Source of the DNA: an uncultured Bacteroidota bacterium | GTDB taxonomy: Bacteria > Bacteroidota > Bacteroidia > Chitinophagales > LD1 | Direction of reading: 5' to 3' | DNA: 37,579 nt | Assembly (NCBI GenBank): GCA_903919075.1 | Contig: CAIXGR010000039.1 | Coordinates: 1-37,579 of the forward strand | In this document: positions 16,863 to 24,882 of the stretch, one piece after another | How the letters are laid out: each line of letters begins with the position of its first letter | Position numbering within the stretch: the first letter of the stretch is position 1 | Notes under the pieces: model-generated | What the model was told of the DNA's origin: nothing | The model's input: only the letters and a program-made list of their open reading frames with translations | The model's database searches: none | Position numbers and translations under genes: made by a program

Positions 16863-18125
16863 ATGAATGATGTGAGGAAACATGACCCCTATGCCGTACT
16901 GCGTATTGCAGAATTCCGGAATCTTCAGCTTTCGCGTTTCACCTTAACCTTTGCCATTCAATTAGCCGAAACCATATTAGGATGGAAGGTTTATGAATTA
17001 ACACACGACAAACTGGCCCTAGGGTTAATAGGCCTTAGTGAGGCTTTGCCTTTTATCCTTACCGCCCTTTATTCGGGCCATGCTGCCGATACTTACAACC
17101 GCTATAAAATTATAAACCGTACCATTTTTATTTTGTGGCTTTGCTTTGCCGCCATCACTTTTTTTATGTTTAATGATGCCCTGATATTAAAAACACATGG
17201 CATTTGGCCTATATATTTTGTTATTGGCATTTCGGGTATTGCACGTGCATTTTATGCCCCCTGCCTACAGTCCATTGTTCCGCGTATTATACCGCGAGAG
17301 TTATATGCCAACGGCGCCACCTGGAGCAGCAATACATGGCAAACCGCTGCAGTTACAGGCCCCGCATTCGGCGGCCTTTTGTATGGAATGTTGAAAGACC
17401 ATTACCATTCAGATATTGCCGAAATTGGCTCATTCTCGGTTTCACTTTTTCTTATAGCAGTTTCGGCGTATACATTTAATCGGCTACAGGTTCGCGAAAA
17501 CCCACCCAAAGAAAAAAACGAATCGCTCACCGAATCACTTAAAACCGGCCTGCGATTTGTTTTTAATAAACAAGAAATGCTAGCGGCTATCTCATTAGAT
17601 TTATTTGCCGTGCTTTTTGGTGGCGCAGTAGCCTTACTGCCTGTTTACGCAAGCGATATTCTTCATGTTGGTCCGCAGGGTTTGGGCATATTACGCGCAG
17701 CACCATTTTTGGGCTCGGTAGTTATGGGCTTCTTTCTTGCCTTTAACCCGCCTACCCATAATGCCGGCAGAAACCTGCTGATGGCGGTGTGTGGCTTTGG
17801 CTTAGCTACCATAGGTTTTGCTGTATCGCAAAATTTCACCTTGTCATTTGCCATGCTTTTTCTTACCGGTGTGTTCGATAATGTAAGCGTTGTTATTCGC
17901 CAAACCATTATGCAGGTAATAACACCCGACACTATGCGCGGCCGTGTAAGCGCAGTGAACCAGATATTTATCTCATCATCTAACGAAATAGGCGCGTTCG
18001 AATCGGGGCTTGCAGCCAAATTAATGAACACGGTTCCCTCGGTAGTTTTTGGCGGCTGTATGACTTTAGTTGTAGTAGTTGTAACTTATATGCTTGCCCC
18101 TAAAATGAGAAAGTTAAAATTGTAA
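16863..18125 (+). CDS. MFS transporter (EntS/MFS_3-like exporter)
   Basis: A 420-residue inner membrane protein with about 11-12 hydrophobic segments. The MFS motif-A region after TM2 reads YSGHAADTYNRYK, in the G-x-x-x-D-x-x-x-R pattern. The second-half counterpart with TMRGRVSAVNQ resembles the MFS_3 (enterobactin exporter EntS-like) branch, which commonly has an RGRVSAVN segment. Its substrate is unknown: EntS-like proteins export siderophores, but the branch is widely used for other small molecules, and no siderophore biosynthesis genes are nearby. ATG 16863 gives a sensible cytoplasmic N-terminus ahead of TM1. Confidence 0.85.
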   Translation: MNDVRKHDPYAVLRIAEFRNLQLSRFTLTFAIQLAETILGWKVYELTHDKLALGLIGLSEALPFILTALYSGHAADTYNRYKIINRTIFILWLCFAAITFFMFNDALILKTHGIWPIYFVIGISGIARAFYAPCLQSIVPRIIPRELYANGATWSSNTWQTAAVTGPAFGGLLYGMLKDHYHSDIAEIGSFSVSLFLIAVSAYTFNRLQVRENPPKEKNESLTESLKTGLRFVFNKQEMLAAISLDLFAVLFGGAVALLPVYASDILHVGPQGLGILRAAPFLGSVVMGFFLAFNPPTHNAGRNLLMAVCGFGLATIGFAVSQNFTLSFAMLFLTGVFDNVSVVIRQTIMQVITPDTMRGRVSAVNQIFISSSNEIGAFESGLAAKLMNTVPSVVFGGCMTLVVVVVTYMLAPKMRKLKL

Positions 18126-18175
18126 CGCTTCAAAAACTAATTGCTCTTAATTTTTCTACTTCACATCCCATCAAT

Positions 18176-18183
18176 TACATTTG
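18176..18183 (+). promoter_or_regulatory. -7 box upstream of rnhB
   Basis: TACATTTG, an exact TAnnTTTG match, ends 19 nt before the TTG start of rnhB. Transcription would begin near 18190, which rules out any start codon further upstream and supports TTG 18203. Confidence 0.45.
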
Positions 18184-18202
18184 TTTTATTAAAAACAGGC
18201 GC

Positions 18203-18799
18203 TTGCTAAAACCCTTCTACCAAAACAAACTTATTGAAGCCGGTTGCGATGAAGCGGGGCGCGGATGCCTTGCAGGGCCTGTATTTGCCGCTGCAGTTAT
18301 ATTGCCTCCCGATTTTAAAAACGAAACACTTAACGATTCTAAAAAACTTACGACCAAACAACGCGATGAGCTTCGGCCCATTATTGAAAAAGAAGCCATT
18401 GATTTTGCAGTAATGAGTTTCGATAATATTAAAATTGATCAAATAAATATTCTGAACGCTTCCATACTTGCTATGCACGGGGCTTTGAAAAAATTGAACA
18501 AAAAATTCGAATTTATTATTGTTGATGGCAACCGGTTCAAGCCCTACAAAAAAATTCCACACCAAACTATTGTTGAAGGAGATGGCTTATACATGAGCAT
18601 CGCCGCCGCCTCTGTACTTGCCAAAACCTACCGCGACGAATACATGCAGCAACTTCATAAAGAATATCCTTTATACAATTGGCAAAAAAACAAAGGCTAT
18701 GCTACCCGAGAACACCGCGATGCAATTATGCAACACGGCTACACCCCACTGCACCGCCGCACCTTTGTACTTAAAGAATTTCAGTTGCAGATATTTTAG
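18203..18799 (+). CDS. rnhB: Ribonuclease HII (TTG start)
   Basis: A 198-residue enzyme that cleaves RNA in RNA-DNA hybrids and removes misinserted ribonucleotides. The active site starts at GCDEAGRGCLAGP with Asp16 and Glu17. The third acidic residue is in FIIVDGNRF, and VEGDGLYMSIAAASVLAK carries the fourth plus the conserved Ser/Ala/Lys stretch. The C-terminal YATREHRDAI segment is also typical. No ATG is available before the conserved core, so TTG 18203 (read as MLKPFYQNKLIEAG) is the likely start, supported by a -7 box 19 nt upstream. Confidence 0.94.
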   Translation: MLKPFYQNKLIEAGCDEAGRGCLAGPVFAAAVILPPDFKNETLNDSKKLTTKQRDELRPIIEKEAIDFAVMSFDNIKIDQINILNASILAMHGALKKLNKKFEFIIVDGNRFKPYKKIPHQTIVEGDGLYMSIAAASVLAKTYRDEYMQQLHKEYPLYNWQKNKGYATREHRDAIMQHGYTPLHRRTFVLKEFQLQIF

Positions 18800-18825
18800 T
18801 TTTCCATCTATTAGTTGAAAAGCTG

Positions 18826-18833
18826 TAAACTTG
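18826..18833 (+). promoter_or_regulatory. Possible -7 box for the beta-barrel gene
   Basis: TAAACTTG, one mismatch from TAnnTTTG, ends 18 nt before the ATG at 18852, a spacing like that of rnhB. Confidence 0.3.
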
Positions 18834-18851
18834 CACTGCTAATTAAATCAC

Positions 18852-19880
18852 ATGAAAACAAAACTACTTCTGCCCTTTTTCTTTTTCGTGCTTTTAATAA
18901 ACCGTCTAAACGCACAAAGTTTTTTTGTAAAAATAAATGGCGGCTATGCCTGGCCTGGCTTTTATAATACCCAAAATATAGTGGGGCCTAAAATAGACCC
19001 TGCCACCCCTCTTACAGATGCGTTAGTGAATATGGCCGATATCAACGACTCTGCAAAAACATATAAAGCCACTCATGGCTCTTATGGCTCTGGGGTAAAT
19101 ATCAACGCTCGTTTCGGCTATATGATAAATCCATATTTTGGGGTTGATCTTGGCGTGTCATATTTAAGTAGCACAACTATTTCATGCAACCAGGTCCGAC
19201 AAATGACCGGTCCCGGTAGCGCTATACCATACATATCCGACAACTATTACTTAAATGCCAGCATTGCAACAAATACATACGGCTTATCGCTAATGCCCTC
19301 CATTACAGTTACAGGTGCTAAACCGGGCTTCAAAGTATATCCTTACGCACGCTTGGGCATTACCCTTCCGGTATGGGGAATCGTTATACATAAGGTAAAT
19401 ATTCAGGTTGACCCATATATATCCCCTCTAACCAATAACAATGTATATTTCCTGGGCACCAACAATCAAATTGTTTTAGAAACAAAAGGCACTGTATCTA
19501 TAGGCATAAATGGTTCTATAGGTATTGCATACAAACCGCTGAAGTTCCTCGATGTCTTTGCTGAAATAAACGGGCAATATCTTGATGTGCGCGGAAAATC
19601 TTCGGTTGTCACAAAATGGGATGCCGATGGTGTTAATCAAATTCCCGCGCGCGGTGTTTACCGTACTCAATTTAATTATGTTGATGAATTGACATCCGCT
19701 TCAAATAATAAGGCACAGAATCCCAACTATGACCCTAACAAACCGAAGGATGATGTCCGGCCAACAGCACCTTTTAGCAATTTAGGTTTTAATGTGGGCG
19801 CAACTTTTTATTTCGGTAAACATGCCGATAAAAAGAAAAAAAACAGTGCCGCATCTAACAGCGTTCCTGAAGCTAAATAA
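18852..19880 (+). CDS. Outer membrane beta-barrel protein
   Basis: A 342-residue secreted protein with a clear signal peptide ending at about NAQ22. The mature part shows alternating strands with Gly and aromatic residues (FFVKINGGYAWPGF, INARFGYMINPYFGVDLGV, GFKVYPYARLGITLP, FSNLGFNVGATFYF). It resembles Bacteroidota outer-membrane proteins of the OmpA beta-barrel/porin type. The last strand FNVGATFYFG is followed by a Lys-rich polar tail. There is no OmpA-like peptidoglycan-binding domain. Function is unknown, possibly a structural or adhesion-related barrel. A possible -7 box lies just upstream; doxX follows on the same strand after 53 bp. Confidence 0.75.
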   Translation: MKTKLLLPFFFFVLLINRLNAQSFFVKINGGYAWPGFYNTQNIVGPKIDPATPLTDALVNMADINDSAKTYKATHGSYGSGVNINARFGYMINPYFGVDLGVSYLSSTTISCNQVRQMTGPGSAIPYISDNYYLNASIATNTYGLSLMPSITVTGAKPGFKVYPYARLGITLPVWGIVIHKVNIQVDPYISPLTNNNVYFLGTNNQIVLETKGTVSIGINGSIGIAYKPLKFLDVFAEINGQYLDVRGKSSVVTKWDADGVNQIPARGVYRTQFNYVDELTSASNNKAQNPNYDPNKPKDDVRPTAPFSNLGFNVGATFYFGKHADKKKKNSAASNSVPEAK

Positions 19881-19933
19881 TTTGAAGATGACGCGCTTTT
19901 GCTTTATAATAGCATTATATTTACTTTATTACT

Positions 19934-20356
19934 ATGCTTAAAAAACTTCTTTTTTCAAAAAACATTGACTGTGGCTTATTGCTTGTTAGGGTTGCCATAG
20001 GTTCATTAATGCTTTTCTCGCACGGGTTAGGTAAATTATCAGGCTTTAGCGAAATGTTTCATTCTTTTCCAGACCCCTTAGGCATAAGCCCTGAAGCAAG
20101 TTATTCCCTAACGGTATTTGCCGAGTTTTTTTGTTCTCTGTTTTTAATATTAGGGTTATTTACCCGTGTTGCAGCCATTACACTTGTTATCAATATGGCG
20201 GTAATTATTTTTATCATGCAACTTCATGAACCGTGGAGCAAAAAAGAATTTGCTGTACTTTTTTTAATCCCCTATCTCACCATATTGCTTACCGGTGCCG
20301 GAAAATATTCTTTAGATTATTTATTGTTTGAGAAAAATAGTTTAAACAAAAAATAA
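19934..20356 (+). CDS. DoxX family membrane protein
   Basis: A 140-residue protein with four predicted membrane helices in the DoxX arrangement. Seen: GLLLVRVAIGSLMLFSHGLGKLSGF in two overlapping parts (the conserved R and H-G-x-x-K near the N-terminus), PEASYSLTVFAEFFCSLFLI, then LGLFTRVAAITLVINMAVII. DoxX relatives are linked to redox and sulfur metabolism and to membrane-bound oxidoreductases, but many have no known role. A perfect hairpin terminator begins 17 nt after its stop. A TATATTTA sequence at 19916-19923 may be its promoter box. Confidence 0.85.
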   Translation: MLKKLLFSKNIDCGLLLVRVAIGSLMLFSHGLGKLSGFSEMFHSFPDPLGISPEASYSLTVFAEFFCSLFLILGLFTRVAAITLVINMAVIIFIMQLHEPWSKKEFAVLFLIPYLTILLTGAGKYSLDYLLFEKNSLNKK

Positions 20357-20372
20357 AATCCACTCATCACCA

Positions 20373-20414
20373 AAAACAGAAAGGGACAATTTGAAAATTG
20401 TCCCTTTCTGTTTT
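20373..20414. terminator. Bidirectional Rho-independent terminator (doxX / asnS)
   Basis: A perfect 19-bp inverted repeat with a 4-nt loop: left arm 20373-20391, right arm 20396-20414, core CAGAAAGGGACAATT. The arms begin with A4 and end with T4, and the A-run extends one base further on the asnS side. The element therefore ends in a T-run in both directions. It lies 17 nt past doxX and 25 nt past asnS, so it can stop both convergent transcripts. Confidence 0.9.
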
Positions 20415-20438
20415 AAATTAAACTCGTCGCTTTGGTTT

Positions 20439-21956
20439 CTATGGAAATAACCTTCCATAATAACGAGGAAAAGGAATAGACTCACGAATGTGCGGCAAGC
20501 CACAAATCCAGGTTACCATACGCTCTAACCCAAGCCCAAAGCCCGAATGCGGAATATTTCCGTACTTGCGCAGGTCCAGATACCACTCAAATGCTTGCAT
20601 AGGCAAATCGTGTTCAACTATTTTCCTTTTCAGTTTTTCAAGATCAGTTTCACGCTCGCCACCACCTACTACTTCGCCGTAGCCTTCCGGTGCCAGCAAA
20701 TCCACCCCTTTGGCATAGCCTTGCAGCTCTTCATCCTCTTTCATATAAAAGGCCTTAACAGCACCCGGCCACGTATGCACCATCACCGGTTGCCCAAACA
20801 TTTTAGTAAGCACTGTTTCATCGCTTCCTCCAAAATCGTTGCCGCGCTCAAAGTTTTTTGCGCTGTTCAACCATTGCGGCATGTTCGATAACTTTTCTTC
20901 TAAATCTTTAATGTCGTTTTTCAGCTGGTCAACCTTAGCCTTGTTGAAGTTTATTTCCCCTTTCTTCAATTCGCCCGAGGCAATTTTTTTCTCGCGCTCT
21001 TCAATATCTTTTTGTAAAGTAATGATTGATGATTGCAGGCCCTTCTCTTCTTCGTCAAGCATCTGCAAACTTGTTCTTCCGTTTACATCCTTTTCGCCTT
21101 TAATAATGCTCACGGCATCATCGTATTTCATACGTATAAATGGTTGCCTTACTTTTTCAAGATAAGTTGTATCGCGCTCAATTACTGAAAGTTCGCTTTT
21201 GCATTTGTCAAGCACACTGCCCACTATATACTGAACAAATTTTTCAATCACATCCATGTCCATCTTCAAATCATAGAAAGCCATTTCAGGTTCTATCATC
21301 CAAAATTCAGAAACGTGCCTTCTGGTCTTCGATTTCTCTGCACGGAACGTAGGCCCGAACGTATAAATAAGCCCCTGAGCCATAGCCATGGCCTCACCAT
21401 ACAATTGCCCCGACTGAGATAGATACGCGGGCTCGCCGTAATAATCAGTTTCAAACAATGTTGAAGTTCCCTCACAGGCGTTACCGGTAAAAATGGGCGC
21501 ATCCATTTGCACAAACCCATTCTCCTGAAAAAACTTATGGATAGAAAATATGATTTCGTTCCTAATGCGCATAATAGCCCATTGCCGTTTCGAGCGCAAC
21601 CACAAGTGCCGGTTATCCATTAAAAAATCAATACCGTGCTCCTTCGGTGTAACCGGATATTCTTGTGCTTCTGCAATAATTTTTACTGCTGTAGCATGTA
21701 CTTCGTATCCGCCAAACTGCCTTTCGTCTTTTACCACCTTTCCGGTAATAGACAATGAGCTTTCTTGAGGCAACTTCTTCGCGCTTTCAAACTGGTCATT
21801 ACCTACGGCATTCAAATCAATTACACATTGTACAAACCCCGTCCCATCGCGAAAGGTCATAAATACTATTCCTTTGCTGTCGCGTTTTTGTGCGTTCCAG
21901 CCTTTCATCTCTACCTCTTTGCCTTCGTATTTGGCGAGGTCTTTAATATAAACCAT
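20439..21956 (-). CDS. asnS: Asparagine-tRNA ligase with coiled-coil insert
   Basis: A 505-residue class IIb aminoacyl-tRNA synthetase charging tRNA-Asn. Seen: an N-terminal OB anticodon-binding domain (GWNAQKRDSKGIVFMTFRDG), motif 2 region (FGPTFRAEKSKTRRHVSEFW, about 201-220) and motif 3 (HSGFGLGLERMVTWICGLPH, about 470-489). The C-terminus RESIPFPRYYGRLFP and APEGYGEVVGG resemble the Bacillus/Thermus type rather than the E. coli-like type. Those enzymes are about 430-440 long. The excess here is a charged, heptad-like segment at residues about 290-375 with KDIEEREKKI and LKNDIKDLEEKL, predicted to be a coiled coil between motifs 2 and 3. It ends in a terminator shared with doxX. Confidence 0.94.
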   Translation of the reverse strand: MVYIKDLAKYEGKEVEMKGWNAQKRDSKGIVFMTFRDGTGFVQCVIDLNAVGNDQFESAKKLPQESSLSITGKVVKDERQFGGYEVHATAVKIIAEAQEYPVTPKEHGIDFLMDNRHLWLRSKRQWAIMRIRNEIIFSIHKFFQENGFVQMDAPIFTGNACEGTSTLFETDYYGEPAYLSQSGQLYGEAMAMAQGLIYTFGPTFRAEKSKTRRHVSEFWMIEPEMAFYDLKMDMDVIEKFVQYIVGSVLDKCKSELSVIERDTTYLEKVRQPFIRMKYDDAVSIIKGEKDVNGRTSLQMLDEEEKGLQSSIITLQKDIEEREKKIASGELKKGEINFNKAKVDQLKNDIKDLEEKLSNMPQWLNSAKNFERGNDFGGSDETVLTKMFGQPVMVHTWPGAVKAFYMKEDEELQGYAKGVDLLAPEGYGEVVGGGERETDLEKLKRKIVEHDLPMQAFEWYLDLRKYGNIPHSGFGLGLERMVTWICGLPHIRESIPFPRYYGRLFP

Positions 21957-22188
21957 AGCTTAAAAATTTACTTCTTTTAAAATTGGACAAAAAAATCTAC
22001 TAAAAATCAGTCTCATTTAATATAAACAAAAGATTGCGAATATAAAAAAGCAATTCGTCTTGCGAAAGGTTGACTTATGTGCTAAAATTGCTTTATTTTA
22101 TTGCTCGAAGGTATATACATAGTGTTTTTTCACCATTATTACCTCAACTGTTGTGATTATTTAATTGTTTTTTAGAAAATTTGCTGCC

Positions 22189-23700
22189 GTGTTAAACCAA
22201 AGATTACAACAAAAGCTTTTACAAAAGCTATCGCCCCAACAAATTCAGTTAATGAAAATGTTGCAGATTCCTACCGCCCAATTAGAGCAGCGGATTAAGG
22301 AAGAGATTGAAACCAACCCTGCATTAGAGGAAGGAGAGAATAACGAAGACGAAACACCTGAGATTTCTGAAAGTACTTTGCCTGAAGCCGAAACTAGAAC
22401 GGATGAAAGCGAAGAAACAGAAACGCCCGAAGAAGATGCCAAGGTAGATGATGAAATTGATATGGGTGAATACTATGATGAAGATGATGAAGGTGTAGCC
22501 GAATACAAAACTGCCGACCCCGGCGAAGTTTACGACCCTGAGAACGACAATAAAAGCGTGCCGGTATCTACCGCCGCTACATTCCACGATTATTTAGAAT
22601 CGCAAGTGGGCATGTTGGACATGGACGAACGCCAACAGGAAATTGCCTTGCATATTATTGGTAGTATTGATGATGATGGATATTTGCGTCGAGACCCTGA
22701 TGCGATTGTTGATGACTTGGTCTTCCGTCAAAACATTTCTACCCACGAAAAGGAAGTATTTCACATCATTGAGCAAATTCAAAAATTTGATCCTGCCGGT
22801 GTTTGCGCCCGCTCCCTTGAAGAATGTTTGCTGATTCAACTAAAAAGAAAAGAAGACCCTACTGAATACACACAGCTTGCAATTAAAGCTATCGAAAAAC
22901 ATTTCGACCTGTTTGCCAAAAAGCATTACGACAAACTGGAAAACTTAATGGGCATTGACGACCAAAAGCTAAAACGTATTATCGAGGAAATTACAAAGTT
23001 GAACCCTAAACCCGGAAGTTCTTTTTCAAGTAGTTCCAACGAAGGAGAAATAACTGTTATCCCTGATTTTATTATTGCCAATAATAATGGCGAGTTAGTT
23101 CTTACGCTCAGTTCGCGCAATGCGCCTGAGCTTAGGGTAAGCAATCATTTTAAAGAAATGATTACCACATACAAGCAGGCCAAAATAAAAAGCAAAGACC
23201 AGAAAGAGGCAATCTTGTTCGTGAAGCAAAAAATAGATTCGGCTAAATGGTTTATTGAAGCTATACAATCACGCTACAACACCATGCTGCATACTATGAA
23301 CGCCATTATGGAGTTCCAGAAAGAATATTTGCTTACCGGTGATGAATCGCATCTGCGCCCCATGATATTGAAAGATATTGCCGATAAAACGGGCTTAGAT
23401 ATTTCTACCGTTTCGCGTGTTGCCAACAGTAAATATGTACAAACCGAATTCGGAACTATTTCACTCAAATACTTTTTCAGCGAATCCATGACCACCGATA
23501 GTGGCGAAGAAGTTTCGACAAGGGAAGTGAAGAAAATTTTAAACGACCTCATTGGCGCCGAAAGCAAAGACAAGCCCATCAGCGACCAACACCTTACCGA
23601 AATACTAAACCAGCGCGGCTATAACATCGCCCGCCGCACCGTTGCTAAATACCGCGAGCAATTGAATATACCGGTGGCAAGGTTAAGGAGGGAGTTATAA
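22189..23700 (+). CDS. rpoN: RNA polymerase sigma-54 factor (GTG start)
   Basis: A 503-residue sigma factor that directs RNA polymerase to -24/-12 promoters and needs AAA+ activators. Region I is seen at once (QQKLLQKLSPQQIQLMKMLQ), followed by a very acidic linker (about 43-110, rich in E and D). The core-binding domain, the HTH region (LKDIADKTGLDISTVSRVAN) and the RpoN box ARRTVAKYRE near the C-terminus follow. I chose GTG 22189, which yields MLNQRLQQKLL, the usual Bacteroidota start; a TTG eight codons earlier would add an unlikely FFRKFAA extension. No ATG is available. No sigma-54 activator gene is in the window. Confidence 0.95.
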   Translation: MLNQRLQQKLLQKLSPQQIQLMKMLQIPTAQLEQRIKEEIETNPALEEGENNEDETPEISESTLPEAETRTDESEETETPEEDAKVDDEIDMGEYYDEDDEGVAEYKTADPGEVYDPENDNKSVPVSTAATFHDYLESQVGMLDMDERQQEIALHIIGSIDDDGYLRRDPDAIVDDLVFRQNISTHEKEVFHIIEQIQKFDPAGVCARSLEECLLIQLKRKEDPTEYTQLAIKAIEKHFDLFAKKHYDKLENLMGIDDQKLKRIIEEITKLNPKPGSSFSSSSNEGEITVIPDFIIANNNGELVLTLSSRNAPELRVSNHFKEMITTYKQAKIKSKDQKEAILFVKQKIDSAKWFIEAIQSRYNTMLHTMNAIMEFQKEYLLTGDESHLRPMILKDIADKTGLDISTVSRVANSKYVQTEFGTISLKYFFSESMTTDSGEEVSTREVKKILNDLIGAESKDKPISDQHLTEILNQRGYNIARRTVAKYREQLNIPVARLRREL

Positions 23701-23711
23701 CTTTCATCAAA

Positions 23712-23918
23712 ATGAAAAAAGCTGTAAGTCTTTTTCTTCTTTTCACCGGTAGTTTATTATTACTAGCTGGCTTACATGAAATGTATACCTGGATTTTTGA
23801 AGAACGTAGTAGTTCACATATACAAAGTGTAATTGCGTGCTATTTATTTGGAGGGTTTGCCATAAAATACGGGCTTAAGTATTCTGGCAAAAAGAAAGCG
23901 AATACAATTGGAAGTTAA
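23712..23918 (+). CDS. Small membrane protein, 68 residues, unknown
   Basis: This begins 11 nt after rpoN on the same strand and reads as two hydrophobic helices (SLFLLFTGSLLLLAGLHEMY and SVIACYLFGGFAIKYGL). They are joined by a short polar loop with EERSSSH, and a basic tail ends the protein. The composition is protein-like and the gap to rpoN suggests co-transcription. I recognise no family. It could be a real small membrane protein; a chance open frame cannot be excluded at this length. Confidence 0.5.
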   Translation: MKKAVSLFLLFTGSLLLLAGLHEMYTWIFEERSSSHIQSVIACYLFGGFAIKYGLKYSGKKKANTIGS

Positions 23919-23928
23919 AGCCCAATCT

Positions 23929-24864
23929 TTACCCCTTCATCCTAATCTTATACGAAGGAAACGGCATCTTAAAAAGATTCAATGCCTTAAATGCGGCTTT
24001 TCCGGTAGCGTCATTTTTTCTCAATCTTGGCAAATCGGCATCTAAAGAAAACTTCAGCACTCGGTAGCGGATCAAATCAGTTCTGTCATGCTCCTTTCCC
24101 TTTTCATCTATCCACTTATTTTCAAAACCACCGTATAAGTTTTCGCCTTTATATCCAATAGCAAGGCACATCCAGTCGGGTTTAATGGCCGGTATAAATT
24201 TTGATGGATTCACAGAAACCCATAGTGTCATATTATTATAATCTTTCAATAATCGCTCAGCAAAAGTTTTCCCAAAAAGATTATCTGCACGTTCACTCAA
24301 TTCTCCCGCAGGGTAAGGGCTTTCACTTCCGTTATAAGAGTACTTGCACATAATGCGCTGCTCCTCCCACAATAAATACTGCGTCATAGCCAGCGATGCG
24401 CCAATAAAATTCGCCATCAGGTCACTCCACGATGCGCCCCACTTGGCAGAGTAACCATCCCAAATCTCAATACTGCTATGAAAACTCATCCCTAAAAAAG
24501 CCGCCGTAATTGCCGCGCGTTTATTATCAACTCCCGACCATCGCAAAAGTTCATACGCCCAAACCGTCTCAAAATATGCCCCGAATATGTGTCCGGTCTT
24601 ATCCATCTGGTTCCACTCCCGCCGGTCATCAAACCAATGAAAAGCATTTCGTTTATACAACCGGTACCATGCAAAATTTAACCAGGTAAAAGTGATTGTG
24701 TAAAGGCCCGCAATAACAAAACCCAAAACATATAATCGTTTCCTGTCTGGAAGGTTCGCACTTTTCATTAATGACGTGACCGCAGATGGCTTAGCTTGCT
24801 TCGCTTTATCCCGAACATAATCAGCATAAAGAATATATATAATGATGACAAGAAGTATAATCAT
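23929..24864 (-). CDS. DUF2279 family membrane-associated protein
   Basis: A 311-residue protein with two N-terminal hydrophobic segments (residues 1-13 and about 46-64). It contains a DUF2279/YfiM-like core: QMDKTGHIFGAYFETVWAYE, FLGMSFHSSIEIWDGYSAKWGAS and DLMANFIGASLA, with conserved Asp, Lys, His and Trp positions. The family is found in Bacteroidota envelopes and its function is unknown. The C-terminal 120 residues form an extra soluble region with many aromatic residues. It is the last gene of a minus-strand run and starts 18 nt after the GH25 lysozyme gene, so the two are probably co-transcribed, which hints at a role at the cell wall (inference). Confidence 0.75.
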   Translation of the reverse strand: MIILLVIIIYILYADYVRDKAKQAKPSAVTSLMKSANLPDRKRLYVLGFVIAGLYTITFTWLNFAWYRLYKRNAFHWFDDRREWNQMDKTGHIFGAYFETVWAYELLRWSGVDNKRAAITAAFLGMSFHSSIEIWDGYSAKWGASWSDLMANFIGASLAMTQYLLWEEQRIMCKYSYNGSESPYPAGELSERADNLFGKTFAERLLKDYNNMTLWVSVNPSKFIPAIKPDWMCLAIGYKGENLYGGFENKWIDEKGKEHDRTDLIRYRVLKFSLDADLPRLRKNDATGKAAFKALNLFKMPFPSYKIRMKG

Positions 24865-24882
24865 GTGTGCGGTTCCGGTAAT

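Noticed and set aside
17663-18206. Long antisense frames within the MFS gene and at the start of rnhB
   Set aside because: They mirror well-supported genes and have no family resemblance.
21957-22188. 232-bp gap between asnS and rpoN inspected for a tRNA or small RNA
   Set aside because: No cloverleaf-like arms or T-loop sequence seen; AT-rich promoter DNA for two divergent genes is enough to explain it.
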